Source of the DNA: Metopolophium dirhodum
Lineage: Eukaryota; Arthropoda; Insecta; Hemiptera; Aphididae
DNA: 64,000 nucleotides
Direction of reading: 5' to 3'
NCBI RefSeq assembly: GCF_019925205.1
Contig: NC_083566.1
Span: 5,456,001-5,520,000 of the forward strand
Position 1 is the first letter of the stretch, and the number at the start of each line of letters is the position of its first letter. Below are positions 36,797-49,400 of this stretch, in pieces. The notes beneath the pieces are model-generated. The model saw nothing but the letters and a program-made list of their open reading frames with translations. It did not search any database and had not been told where the DNA came from. Position numbers and translations under genes: made by a program.

Positions 36797-37125
36797 GTGA
36801 CATAGGATTTTAGACTGGTTCTTTTCCAAACATACCAATATTGATCTAATGAAGTGATAAGAATTTTGAAAACAGATTTGAATTTGTCGTCAATTCTACT
36901 TGATATTGACTTTCCCACATTTTTGATTTTTGTTTTCAACTTCTCAAAAAATTGAAATACGACAATTTTTAAATACTCTTTTTTTAATATGACATTTTTA
37001 GGAATTTGGGAAAGTCAATTTCAAGTAGACTTGACGACAAATTCAAATCTGTTTTCAGAATTCTTATCGCTTCAATAGATCAATTGTAATGTTTGGCAAA
37101 AAACACGTCTAAAATACTGCGTCAC
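36797..37125. repeat. Long inverted repeat (about 124-bp arms)
   Basis: Arms 36797-36920 and 37002-37125 are inverted copies about 85-90 percent alike by eye, separated by about 80 bases. Matching blocks include GACAAATTCAAATCTGTTTT on the right, which mirrors AAAACAGATTTGAATTTGTC on the left, and GACTTTCCCA. There is no open frame. It is either a MITE-like fold-back or two insertions of one repeat in opposite orientation. Confidence 0.6.
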
Positions 37126-39986
37126 TTCAGCGATTTGTGGTTACTGCCTAGTGCCTACTGGTTAATATTGTTTAATATGTAACGTTATCGCTTATTTATT
37201 TTATAATATTTTTCTTGCCATATTAATACTATTGTATAACTTGCCATATATACAATAGTTGTTAGTCATTAAATTGCCCGAAATGTAATGCGAACGATTC
37301 GACCTACTCTCGATCTGTAGGCGTCCGTGAGTCTACCGACGACTGCCGCAGACGTTATTATTATGATGCGTCTGTGCGGCTATATTATTATTATTGTAGA
37401 TCGACGGCGACAACTCAACGTGTTTTGACGTCAAGCCATATCCCCCGCCTATATCCACGTGAGAACCCCGGACTGAGACTGAACAGGAAGTGTATAATAT
37501 TTTGTATCTTAAACCCTCGAAATGGCGACTTTTAAAGAAAACAGAATTTATAACACGCATCACACGCAGACACGACGTATCATATTGCACCGTCACAATA
37601 TTATATAGGTATACTCGCGATTACCAGACTTATAAAATGAAAAAGGACCGAAAATCCCACATTATACCAATTATACGTGTTTTGCACGCATTTACGATAA
37701 GTAACTCTATACTCACACTTATGCATATAAACTTATAAATAATAATAATAATATGGAATGGTCTCATTATGTAGGTATAGATATTATATAATATATATGA
37801 AAACGTATAGGCAGTACTTGAGTTAGGAATAAATTAGAAGGCGAATGCTAAGGTGTAAAAAAAATGTGAGTTCCTGAACATTTAAAGTCCTATTGATTAG
37901 GATATAATTAGAAGGTGTAACTCTTTTTTTAAAAGAAGAGAGACTCTGACCCCCCGCGTTTCCCGTCAAACCAAGCACTGTAATAATATAATGGTATGTG
38001 CCGTGTAGGCATAACATGACGTGTAATGTGTAAATGATTAAAGTTCATATTTTAATCGTATTGAAGTGCGCGTATTTTTGAAGCATAAATACAATTGATT
38101 CCAAGTAATTTTATTGAAAATCAGTAAAAAAAAAAAGACATGAACCCGAAAATCTGAAAAATGTTTTCAAAGCACTGCGAAGATATTAACTCATGAAGGA
38201 CCTTCATCGAAGCTATATATATATATATTATAAAATATAATACGTTTATACGGGTTATATAATAGACGTTGCACGAGAATAAAGTGGAACTCTTATAAAG
38301 AATTGGGCAACTATAATATTATAATTTAAATAACGCTGTGCGTTATAATATTATATATTTGTATTATAATATATTGGAACGTGACGTGGTTCATCGCCGC
38401 CGACCGACCTATTGAAATTCCCTCACCGAGAAACCCAACGGAACGATAATTTTCCAGGCAATAAAGTTTGTGTATGCACTCACACGTCGCGAGTTCGATA
38501 TTAAAAACAAAGGCTGCGCACATGTCATATTATGATGGTGTGAACAAAAAAAAAGCCTACTTGGTTCGATTCGAGAGGGTTATCAGCACGATACCGTTTT
38601 TGCAGAAAAGTGATCGTGTTGCACTTTTTCCCGCGTGCACCAAACACTAACAATTTGCATATTGCTTATTAATGTTTTGGCCTAGTTTTCGTTCAAGTGA
38701 GTCACTTGATATGACCGTCCAATGAAAGTGGCCCGTAGTATATATACATAATAATAATAATATATTCTTCAATATTATATGTATGAGAGGTTGTTTGCGA
38801 AGAGTACACACGTTGGGCAAGCATATTACACTATACACAGCCATCACTTTTGGATGTATTATATACCCATCATACTTATACACAAACACACACATATATA
38901 TATATATTATAATATAGGTACTACCCACCACCATTATAATACATCATATTATATATTATATATATTGCCGTCAACTTAAAGCTCGTGGGGGTAGATCTGA
39001 GGGGGTGGGTAAAGACCTCGATAACTTTTATACATTTATTGGATCTCGTTTTGCCCTTTTTAAATATATTTATATATAATATACTATACGGTTGCGCTCC
39101 TAGAAATTTAATATTGACCTAGTGTAGTACGCCGCAGTTGAAATCGCGCTCATATATTATTATTTGAAGAATGAAGTGCTCAGATGGACGGATTCGAAAA
39201 AAAACAATAGTGTTTTTATGTACGTATAGAGTACCTACCAACTAGTAATAAATAATGTCATTCAATAGTACACTCGAGTGCCTTTTTTAAAAGTAGTTTT
39301 TCAAAGTTAATTGCAGTCGTATTGCAGACTTCGTATTATAATAATGTAGATACGTGTTTAATTTTCGAATATAAATTTTTTTATAAATTGACTAGAGAAC
39401 CTATAAAAAAAACCCCTTGTAGTCTACGATTTAAGTGTAATACGTATATGCTGCAGCTCATCGTAATAACTACTTGAATACTGCAATGTAATCGGATTAT
39501 CTCTCACTGCCTTTTTAATTACTGTATAGTATAATTATAATGAAATTATTTTGAACAGATATAATAACTTTTCGTTCGACTGTAAATCTGGTGAATTTAA
39601 TATTGCGTGTATCTTCATTCGCTGTCGATATTAGTACACAAATATATGTATGAATAAATTTATTATATTTTCACTAATCGGTGTCAAATGTAATTAGTTT
39701 ATATAAAAATATAATATAAAATATAATTAAATTAGGAATCCGATATAGATACACGTATTTTTTAACTGACATGATTATAATATATTAAATCGATTAATTG
39801 ATAATAAAGATTATAGGAATTAATGCAATTTTACATATACTATACATTTACAGTCCGCTGTGACAATTTTATATTTCAAAATGTGAGTGTAATTTAAAAA
39901 TTACATTAAGAACAATTTTAATCAAATTCATCGATACATAAGTTTGGGTATGCTTATTGCAGTGGAAATGGATTTTATAGGTAAAT
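37126..39986. other. AT-rich non-coding DNA
   Basis: No gene is seen. Short frames at 37490-37738, 37823-38017, 38326-38650 and 38647-38979 lack protein features. TA runs are present at 38215-38230 and 38896-38910. Confidence 0.5.
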
Positions 39987-39998
39987 AAATACAATTTG

Positions 39999-40105
39999 AA
40001 CGTCAAAAATTCAATCTAACTCACCATCTCGCTGAAAACCTCAACATCGATACAACCAACGTTCTCAAATTCCTAAGGGATACAGAACTTCATAAAGAAA
40101 TTTAA
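39999..40105 (+). pseudogene. C-terminal remnant of a LINE reverse transcriptase ORF
   Basis: About 35 codons end in a TAA stop (40103-40105). They read ERQKFNLTHHLAENLNIDTT, then NVLKFLRDTELHKEI. A short tail of the form VLxFLxDTxLxxxI just before the stop, followed by a short 3' UTR and poly-A, is typical of ORF2 of non-LTR retrotransposons. The rest of the ORF, including all catalytic domains, was lost by 5' truncation at insertion. Confidence 0.65.
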
Positions 40106-40245
40106 TATATATTATAAGTATAATGTACCTACCATATATTTAATGTAACTTTTCTATTATTAATATAAATACTATGTAATATTTTTTTGTAGCCAATGGC
40201 CCATAGTTGCCGAGGCATTTGTCACAATAAAAAAAAAAAAAAAAA
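39999..40245 (+). mobile_element. 5'-truncated LINE insertion with poly-A and TSD
   Basis: A 247-bp insertion ends in GTCACAATAAAA and a 17-base A tract (40229-40245). It is flanked by a perfect 12-bp direct repeat, AAATACAATTTG, at 39987-39998 and 40243-40254; a few of the A's could belong to the tail. The 5' part encodes the end of a reverse-transcriptase ORF and the rest is 3' UTR. This is the classic footprint of target-primed reverse transcription. The intact duplication suggests a fairly recent insertion. The clade (Jockey-, I- or CR1-like) cannot be set from so short a piece. Confidence 0.75.
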
Positions 40246-40254
40246 TACAATTTG

Positions 40255-41529
40255 TTTCATCGTCGATATTATAAAACCCAGTGTGTTTTTTATGCCGTGT
40301 GGAGTTAGGAAAGAAGTATAAATTGAATTCTTATTATATTATGATAATAACACGTCGTACACAGGGCTGGAGAAATATAACCATTATTTTATTTAGCTGG
40401 TATAATAGGAGTGGTAAAAAAAATCGGTTGACGACAATTATTTGCGGTGGTCGGGGTGGTATAATATACGAAATACCTACATGTAATAATATGTAGTGCC
40501 TATAATATATCTAGTACATATAGGAAGTAGGTACATACGATATATACTTGAATATTCTAAGAGTTTTATTTGCAGTGGAAAATATTATTGTTCCGCGGCG
40601 AAACAATGGGTTTTCAAAAAAACTTTGAAGTCGTGTATGCAGCGTAACGGCGCCCCGCGAGTAAAATCGTAACGATGCGGGATTGAAATAAATCATTTTT
40701 TATTATGTTTTTATCGTTGTTTAATATAATTATTTATTTTTTTTTTAATATTTCATACTTTTCCCATCGCTTTGGTGATAATGCCGCACCATCGTGATGA
40801 TATATAGATATACGTATATTGTGTATATGTATATAATATAAGGCGTATCTATACATAGGTATATAATATATTGCCGAGCTATACCGCGGTGTCTACACCA
40901 CGTTTATATTGTATTATATATTTTATTATATACTATATTATACAGTATATACCTCTATATGTATTGCCGTGCGGTACCTATATACATATAATATTTCGAT
41001 TATATTTTATAATATTATACGTATATAATACGAGCGGATCGCGCGCCGGAGGTGCCGGAAAAAAGTTGTCTGTAAGTATATACGAAAACTTAACGTGCAG
41101 CCGCGAGTCGAGTTGAGTGATTGTTCGCGTAAAAACTTACGCGTTCGGAGCGGCGTTCATAAGGTAAACTATATATATATGTATTGTATACACACACCTT
41201 TAATCTATATATATATATACGCGTCTTATTCCTTCCCGTCTGCAGTATATAATATAATATATGTCTTTATATATATATATACACGTCGCGTATAATACAG
41301 CGGGCGGAGACGGAAACGTCGAATTAACCGCACGGCGACGACGAATCACCGGATTCGGTAAAAAGCCCGGCGGCAAAGTTCCGACGAGACGCGTGTGTCT
41401 CTCAAACTTTACGATCCATTTATGCATAATATGCATATAAGGTGTTTTGCACAAGAGTTGAATACGTTTTCCTCATAGATATATTATGATATATATTTAG
41501 CAGACGTGCGCTCGTGTTTTGTATACAAT

Positions 41530-41573
<44 letters not shown>

Positions 41574-42842
41574 TTAGATGTATCCCAGTACGGCAGTTGG
41601 ATGTGCGCTGCTCGCAAAAGAGGCGTTTGCGAAATAAATTAAAAACTATTGCGTTTGCAGGTGTCATATACATACATACAAACATATATTGTATATTGTG
41701 TGTATATCGTTGAATATATATATATATGTGTGTGCGGAGACGGCATACTATACCTACACATTGTGCAAAAATACACACCTATATATTATTATACAAGCGA
41801 TTTATGTACGTATCGACATAATATGGAGTATTACCTGGTTTATGTATACCTATATATATATATGTGTATATACATATCGCAATACGCGCACGTTGCGTTG
41901 ACAAACTTACTGTATTTACAAAATACAAATTGTATTTGAGCGCGATTGTTGTAAATGGTTTCGTCGAAAACTTGCGTAGATCGCGTAAACGTGTATATAT
42001 AATAATAATAATTATACTATATTATACACCGCACGTGCAGGTATTGTATAATAATATGACGTACCTACCTGTCATTGTACGGGCTACACGCGATATTGTT
42101 AGGTAGGTGTATGTATTTTGTTATTAATAATCTTTCATAATATTATGAATGTTTTTACTATTAAATATCTATATTACAATCTTCAATTTCAGTTGTACAA
42201 ATATTAATTTGTTATCATTATTATTATGTAGTTATCAAATATATTATACCTATTTTATTATAATAATAATTCGTACAATTTAATTTTATAGATATTATAT
42301 TACAACATATTGTAAGACTGAGAGTCTTTCTTCCGCTAAAACTGAATTTCGGAATGATGATACTTTTTCCATAATACTCGCTAATATGTAGACGTAGGTA
42401 GCTGTCGCAAAAGTTCATCAAATGAGGTTATCTACACCCTATAGTGAAAAAAAAAGGATGCCTTTTCGTCTCTGCTTTATGAATTCAGCCTATAAAATTA
42501 CTAAGTATAGGTATAAATACCATATAAGATTTAACAATACCAATAATAATAATAATAACAACAACAATAATATACAATTTAAATAAACAATAAAAGCGGA
42601 TTTAGGACAATTTATTCGATGATGAGATGGCGTACAAATGGATCCGCTAGGACAGGTGGTGCGTATAAGCCATACGCTGATACGCGTCATACGCATAATA
42701 ACATATAAGTCATATCATTATTATTATTGTTATTATATTTATTTTTTATTATTATATTGTCCTCGAGGATTCTATGTTTGCGTTATTTCGATAACTATAT
42801 ACACACTATACAAAGTACGTACGAAATCCAACACAATCTGTA
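40255..42842. other. AT-rich DNA with CA microsatellite
   Basis: Contains the AC microsatellite at 41532-41569, TA runs and moderately GC-rich patches at 41030-41160 and 41290-41420. None carries a recognisable protein. On the minus strand at about 42300-42420 there are fragments such as FDELLRQLPTSTY interrupted by stops, possibly a decayed transposon gene. Confidence 0.4.
41532..41569. repeat. (AC)n microsatellite
   Basis: A long, uninterrupted AC run. It underlies the Thr-His and Cys-Val frames on both strands. Confidence 0.9.
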
Positions 42843-42968
42843 CTAACGGGGTGTCAAATTTATCAAAGTAATAGCAGCACAAGCATCACAGACTGCATCT
42901 GCGACAGTATGGCCATAATCACAGATGGGTGGTTGACGATTACGTTCAATCCTGGAGACTATTTGATA
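42843..42968 (-). pseudogene. Coding-like fragment, unidentified
   Basis: A 42-codon open stretch on the minus strand runs to a TAG stop. Its C-terminal half reads QPPICDYGHTVADAVCDACA. The composition is protein-like and GC-richer than the flanks, but no start, intron boundary or known domain is evident. Together with the fragment at 43194-43299 it may be the remains of a transposon-encoded or MADF/BESS-type gene. The function is unknown. Confidence 0.3.
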
Positions 42969-43193
42969 TTATAATGGATATATATATATAGGTATAGGTA
43001 TTTTATGGGCCATATAACACGTTTGGGTGCACGAGGTTATTTTTTTACCTGGCGATCGGGAGAACGATTGCAATGTACACACTTTAAGGTATACATAATT
43101 TTTTCGGACACCAAAAATGAATACGACATTTTAGCCGTAGTTATCTACATCATAATATTATCAATTATGCCACAAAGTTGTAAAACATTTTTA

Positions 43194-43299
43194 CTATTTT
43201 ACCTTGTGGATTTCTCCATTAATTTTGGATTGACGTTGCCCAGGAGGATGTTGGCTCATATCATTTAATTGTCTCCCAAAAACTTGTTTGCAAATTTAA
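43194..43299 (-). pseudogene. Coding-like fragment, BESS-motif-like
   Basis: About 34 codons on the minus strand end KVK and a TAG stop. The core reads VFGRQLNDMSQHPPGQRQSK followed by INGEIHK. Its length and pattern (hydrophobic start, a run of polar residues, then IxxEIHK close to the C-terminus) resemble the BESS protein-interaction motif found after MADF domains. A donor-like AAG|GTAAAA overlaps the end. No upstream MADF domain was found, so it is probably a relic. Confidence 0.3.
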
Positions 43300-46200
43300 T
43301 TAAAAAATATGTCGATCGTCACGTATTATATATTAATAAATAAATCTATAAAACTCAAATCTCTATTTTCGTCTTGAGCTTTATTTTTACAACTTAGTTT
43401 ATAACAGTATAGGTAACGTGTCTTGTCTATGTGTACCCAAACGTTATATGATTTTCTATAGTTAAATGCGGTCACGGTCATGTATCCAAATCAATTTTAT
43501 TCTTTGTGTCCAAACGTGTCGGATTTCGTGTCAATTTGTCCTAATCATCCGACATATAAATTATTGAACCATATGGGCATATTTACATTTAGACATTATA
43601 ATAATATATTATGGAGTATCAGAACGGAAGGCCGTCTATATAATATAAATACCGTAGCGTTCACAATTTTTTTGTAAATTCCCTTATCGATACCACCGTC
43701 ACCGGAATACTAACCCATTATATAGGTAACCATTTTCGCTCATCGCACTAACATACAGTGACTTAGTTGATGGAATAAAAAATATATTATCCAATTACCC
43801 CGTGTGTTGTATGTGAATCGGGAACGGCCGCGTCGCCCATCCATTCTACATAATATTAGTATCTACAATATGGCTATGAACTATGAAGTAACAGCAACGA
43901 TAGATTCGATGTACTTTTGTGTATGTGTGCGTGCTTGCAGTGTAATAACCATCGCGGCAAATACATCAAACGGATTCGGTCGTCCTTGGGCCTTTGATAT
44001 CGATAAACATTTACGGGAAGCAATAAAAATCCAATGTTTTCGTTTTCGACGGAAAACATAAACACGTCGATAATGAGATTTTTTCGCCTCCTTCAAAGGG
44101 TCCTAACGCAGCGGTCCTAATGCATACAAATACATCCTTACACACATAAATATAAACGAACACACGCAAACACACGTATTACACGTTATATATATATATA
44201 TATATTATAAGACGATATATAATGCTAAGTTTTTGTGTAGTGGCGGCGACGGTTCACACACCGGTCCAAAAACAACATTGTTAAAATATAACGCGAGGCC
44301 GCACACACGCGTATATATTAATAATATAATATAAATTATAATATGTATATAATGTATGTGTATATTATACGATCGGACAGAGGAGATGGAATATAATATG
44401 TTTGAGAGCGTCGGAGGGCGGAGGAGTGTATACAGACATGTGTGGATGGTCGGTCTCTCCGTGCCTCGGGATGTTTATGTTTTTAAGTTGTCCGAAAACA
44501 GATTGATACATATGGTGTAAACGATTTTAAACACGGTCGGTTCGTATTAATAATAATAATAATAATAATAATATATATATTATATGATGTGCGTATGTAC
44601 GTATGTATAGTGTATAGTTTACGTTTTCGGCGGGGCGGCCCGACATAAAAAGGAATTTTTATTTTCCATCAATATTATTATTACTATTATTATCATTTTC
44701 GCCTAAACAGTGTCGACAGCCCGTTAAATTTACAATAACAAACCGACCGTTTTCACGTGGGCTTACGATTATTATTATTGTTGTGCATATAGTATACGTT
44801 ACCTACCTATATAGTATAATATATTATACTTACGTATGCCCACGGTGGATATTATTATTATTTGTGCGACGAGGCGAAGTGTGCGACCCGAAATCGGCCT
44901 TTTACCTTATATAGGAGCGGCAATGATATGATTTGTTTATTATATGGGTACTAATACTATAACTTCAATTTTTTTTTCAAGCGAAAGTAAAATGTATATT
45001 GTAATGTACTCGACAAATTTTTTTAAAGGTATTTCAGCTGTTTTATATTTCAAGGTTACGTTAACGTCTAAATTATTTGTCTTTTCACTGGAAAAAAATC
45101 AACTTAAATATCAACTACAGCCAGTAAACATAATGGTTCTATTTAATAATATTTATTTAGTTATTTAATAATAGTATACCTTATAATAATATACTCTATA
45201 TTATCTTATGTATTCAAATAAAGTATAGGTGCCATAAATCATCATAACTATTAACTATTAAGATCTTCGAGGGGCTAAACATATTACACGAAATTTTAGT
45301 AAATTTGCCTGTGCAATTTGAAGATTTTTTTATTTCACGCATAATGTGAACCGAGCAGACTACATTATTGTATTTTATTGTTTATATAGATTCCAGAAGT
45401 CTAGAATAGTAAAGCCGTATTATACAGGTACAATATGTAGAGAAATGGAATTAAAAAAATACCAAAACGTTACCATAACTTCCTTTTTTTTACCATCATT
45501 CGTTGTCGCTAGCATCTGGGACGTATTTCGTGCAATAATTATTACTTTGGAAACTGTTCGATTGACCGCATTTATTTCATTATAATATACGATATTATAT
45601 TAACAAATAAGAATAATAATCGGTCATAATTACACTACTATAATTGCTAATATATAATATAATAATATACCGACTACAAGTGCCGCGACGATACGCGCAT
45701 TGCACTAACTCATTGTTAACTCACTACACAAAACTGTATATATATAACATACTGCCGTCATCGAATATAATATACTCAACACATGCCGCAGTTACTGAGC
45801 ATGTATTATACATAATATAATAATGATATATTAAAGGCAACCACTCGGGCATTTCGGGACGGACCGCCGCGGCGCGGGTTAATTGTTTTATTATTTTTCT
45901 ACGATAATGATATCATAAACATATAGTATAGGTATATATTGTATTATATCCCCCAAAGTCCTCGACGTTTACACACTGCGGCGGCGGCGGCATCACATTT
46001 CCAATGGTCGTGATTCGATCAGAACCTACAGAGTGTGTAACGCGTAAAGAAATAAAAGGGAATGAAAAAAAAAAAAAAAAATGTTTTACGAGAGGAGAAC
46101 AGTTGGTCGAGTGGTTTTCGGGCGTACGCGTATATATTATAATGTTATTAAGAGAGGTTCGGGGGAGTTTTTGCGGGCTCGGAAAGACGTCGACCAGTGC

Positions 46201-46408
46201 CACTTCAAATCTCTGCAAACAACTGTCACTATATATTATTATTTTTATTATTATTACTATTATTATTATTATCATCCGCGTCATCGGTAACATAATCGTC
46301 ATCATCGTCGTCGACTATATTCGCGTCCATAATAACACCGCACACTGCGATAATCGTATACTATATGACATAAAATTATATTGTACAACACCACCAGTTA
46401 TATGAAAA
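43300..46408. other. Intergenic DNA, no gene seen
   Basis: Contains TA runs (44189-44206), an AAT run (44549-44572) and ATT runs near 46230-46275. GC-richer patches at 44220-44500 and 45930-46200 are open in several frames, but only with low-complexity residues. No domain was recognised in the frames at 43480-43677, 43804-44061, 44944-45168 or 45346-45585. Confidence 0.45.
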
Positions 46409-46410
46409 AC

Positions 46411-46932
46411 TAGCTGACACGGCAATGCGCTGTTATTGCTAGGTTTTTGTGATTGTGCGAGCAGTATATTGTCAGGTAGGCGTGGAAATTAATTCAAAAT
46501 CCTAACCTAACTGTAGATACTAAAAACCGATTAATAAAAAAAAACTAAACATTCGAACTTACATGTATAGATAGAGAAGAAAAGTAATAAAAAAGTAAAA
46601 ATAAGAAAAAAACAATGAAAAAACAATGCAATTAATAATAATAATAATTTATAAGCCATTTATAAACAAAAAATTACATAAAAAACAATGCAAAAAAATT
46701 GTGCACGAGGTTCGTTGATCGTGGTTCGAACTCGAGACCCCTGTTTAAATCCCTTGTTTGAGAACCTACCCGGGTAGGACATCTTATTTACCTTTTTCGC
46801 GACAAAACAAAGCCTATCTCCTTTCCCCTAGATGTAATCTATCTCTATACCAAATTTCATCGCAATCGGACGAATGGTTTACGAATGCATAAAGGACACA
46901 CCAGTACAGACATTGTTTGTCTTTTATATAGT
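46411..46932 (+). repeat. Dispersed insect repeat (CTAGCTGACACGGCAA type)
   Basis: It opens CTAGCTGACACGGCAATGCG and closes with CCAAATTTCATCGCAATCGG, then ACAGACATTGTTTGTCTTTT and ATATAGTA. These opening and closing phrases are familiar from widely dispersed insect non-autonomous repeats. A GC-richer block with GGTTCGAACTCGAGACCCC (46724-46742) has a B-box-like string, but no tRNA fold is evident. The class of the element is uncertain. Confidence 0.45.
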
Positions 46933-48215
46933 AACGTGTTTATCATAGAACGAATGGTAATTTACATAAATAATAATATAATACACTTTTACCATCTATC
47001 GTTCAACGAATGCCATTCTATATTGGTAATATATTATAAACTAACCGTATTTGCCGTTTTGGCACAATTCGGCACGGTAATTATTTTGCACAGTTTGTTT
47101 AGTCAATACTGAATAAAAACTAACTTAATATAAAAAAAAAAACCGGTGTAACCAAACCAAAGTTACAGAATTTTTTTAAAATAACTTAGGTAAACGTTGA
47201 TTTCATAATTAACGTAGATAGGTATACTGTATACTTTGGTACCTATTAATATTTGTTATTTTTTAACTGTACGATTTTTTCTGGCTTCTGAGCTCTTATA
47301 TAGCAAATTTTATTATAATTGTCAACAAAAATAACTGGGTGTCTGCCGTCTGGGTAGGTATTAAAATTTAAATCAAACTTAGTATAAAAAATGTATTTTA
47401 ATTCTACAATAAAATAATTGAATAATCATATCATCCAAAAGAAGAAATACTGCAGAATATAATTTTATTATAATGATATCGTGCTAAATAATACAAAAGT
47501 ATGATTCTTTAAAAACAATTTAAGAACGGAATTGCACTACAAACGGTAAAAGTTTTCTACATAGTTCCAGAGAATGTATCGATGGGAAAATAATAGAAAC
47601 TGCGCTGGTAGGTATAACAGAGAGGTCAAAACTGATATTATTTCCTAATAGTTTTTAAGAAACAATTCATGTGAATAAAGTTATTTAAAGTAAAAAAATG
47701 CAGTGAACCAGGTATATATAAAATAAATTATAACTACTTTTCGTTGTTCACACGTTTACATTTTATTCGGAAAGTATAACTTTATGGGGGTCATAATAAA
47801 ATAAAATAACACTTTGATGAAGGATTCTTCAAAAGAAATTAACATCTTGCATGATGGTTTGATAATATTCGTCAAATTGTATATAAAAACGTATTATGAT
47901 GATGATAATATAATTTATTACAGTTAAAATATGTACACTTATAAGGATACAATAAGTAACTATTTCTTTATTCCTTCTATTCCCAAAATGTAAATAGATA
48001 TTAAAATAATAAAAATAGATACCTAGGTATAGGTATATCAAATTGGTTTTTTTCTGGTGTAATGTCTGTCGAGTGTCGACTAACACACATGATCATGCGT
48101 GGTTCAATATATTATTTTTTTACACGGAGTTCGGCGAATATGAATATTTTTTTATGATACCTACCTTATTATTTCGGGAACATATGGTTTAACAATGATA
48201 TTTTTATTTTAAACC
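46933..48215. other. AT-rich non-coding DNA
   Basis: No gene is seen. The 75-codon plus frame at 46885-47112 overlaps the repeat end, and the minus frame at 47829-48086 is Ile/Tyr-rich; neither is convincing. Confidence 0.5.
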
Positions 48216-48780
48216 TATACTAATATCATAAAGAGGAAAGGTTTGGATGTTTGTAACAAATAAACTCAAAAACTACTGGACCGATTTCAAAAATTCTTTC
48301 ACCATTGGAGTGCTGCATTATCCCTGAGTAACATTGGATAATTTAAAAAAGGTAAATTAAAACTCGGGGAGATGCTAAAACCGGGATTTGGAGATTTACG
48401 ATGGAAATGTTTGTTTGTAAATGGTTATGCTATTGGTTTTAATAATAATTATACCGCTGGTGACAATACTGGTCTGCTATAGTGCTAAGAGACTATTGCG
48501 TTCTTCGCGGTACTCTTCGTGTTGACTCCAAAACTCTTAGTTTTCTGTAGATGTGTATGTTTAAGAGTTGAAGATGGGTGCATGCTCGCTTTGCTTTGCT
48601 TTGAAGGGGCGGCTATGCCGTTAACTATACCAGGCTTTCGCCTCTACTAGTGGATGAAAGTTGGTGAGGGTGATTATTTTAAAATTGTTGGCCTACCCAT
48701 GATAGTGGGTAGGGTTCGATCCTGTTTTTAGTGGTTGGAGGGGGGTGCATGCTCGGATGAAATGCACCTGTATTTATACA
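48216..48780 (+). repeat. Dispersed insect repeat, related to 5675 copy
   Basis: It starts TATACTAATATCATAAAGAG and continues AAACTCAAAAACTACTGGAC, CGATTTCAAAAATTCTTTCA and CATTATCCCTGAGTAACATT. The opening matches that at 5675. The body becomes GC-richer around 48560-48760 (GGCTATGCCG, GGTAGGGTTCGATCC). There is no coding potential. The right boundary is a guess. Confidence 0.45.
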
Positions 48781-49068
48781 AAAAGTTTCTATCTAGACGC
48801 GTGCGGTGATTGGTGCATTACACCCGTTGCCACTTGAGAATCACATAGACTTCAATGTATTTCATATTTGTTAAATGTGATCCTCACTCGTTAATCTGTG
48901 TTTCTCTGTGTGATGGTATTGCTGGGTTTTCTGGTTTCCAGTACTCCGTTACACATTGGTTGCAAATTATAATAGTCATAATAGAAATTGGTATTTTTTT
49001 TTTTTTATTGGTTGTCATTGGTGTCATAAAATGATGAAAATGTGCTACAATAGTTTCTATACTCTGTT

Positions 49069-49189
49069 CAGCGAGAGACCGCACCGCGCACCGACGAAAA
49101 CTGGTTCCCCCACGCAACTTCCTGCCATTGGGAAACCGGTTAGCATGGTGACGCGGAGGGATGCGCAGGATCGGCGCGTTCTCTCACTA
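49069..49189. mobile_element. 121-bp hAT-type MITE with perfect 8-bp TSD
   Basis: Direct repeats ACTCTGTT (49061-49068 and 49190-49197) exactly flank a GC-rich 121-bp element. It begins CAGCGAGAGACCGC; its right end, read on the reverse strand, begins TAGTGAGAGAACGC, matching 12 of 14 bases. An 8-bp duplication and CA/TA...TG-like ends point to the hAT superfamily. Open frames crossing it are by-products. Confidence 0.65.
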
Positions 49190-49284
49190 ACTCTGTTAGT
49201 CTGTTAATAATTAATATTGTTCAAAATTATTTGAAAAATACAGCATGTACTTCTACATAAAATTTCCAATTAGATGATTGTATC

Positions 49285-49400
49285 TTCAATATTTTTCAAC
49301 TATTATTATAACAATTTATTGTAGGAACCTTGTATTCAATTTTCAAGTATTTTAACCAAACGTAAACAATTTTATTGACATTCACGAATAATACTTTTAA
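49285..49400 (+). repeat. Dispersed repeat family A, internal fragment
   Basis: ATATTTTTCAACTATTATTA, then ACCTTGTATTCAATTTTC and TTTTATTGACATTCA, match 59433-59525 of the fuller copy closely. No ends of the element are visible here. Confidence 0.5.

Noticed and set aside
46724..46742. B-box-like GGTTCGAACTC suggesting a tRNA or tRNA-derived SINE
   Set aside because: No A box at the right distance and no cloverleaf arms; the string lies within a dispersed repeat.
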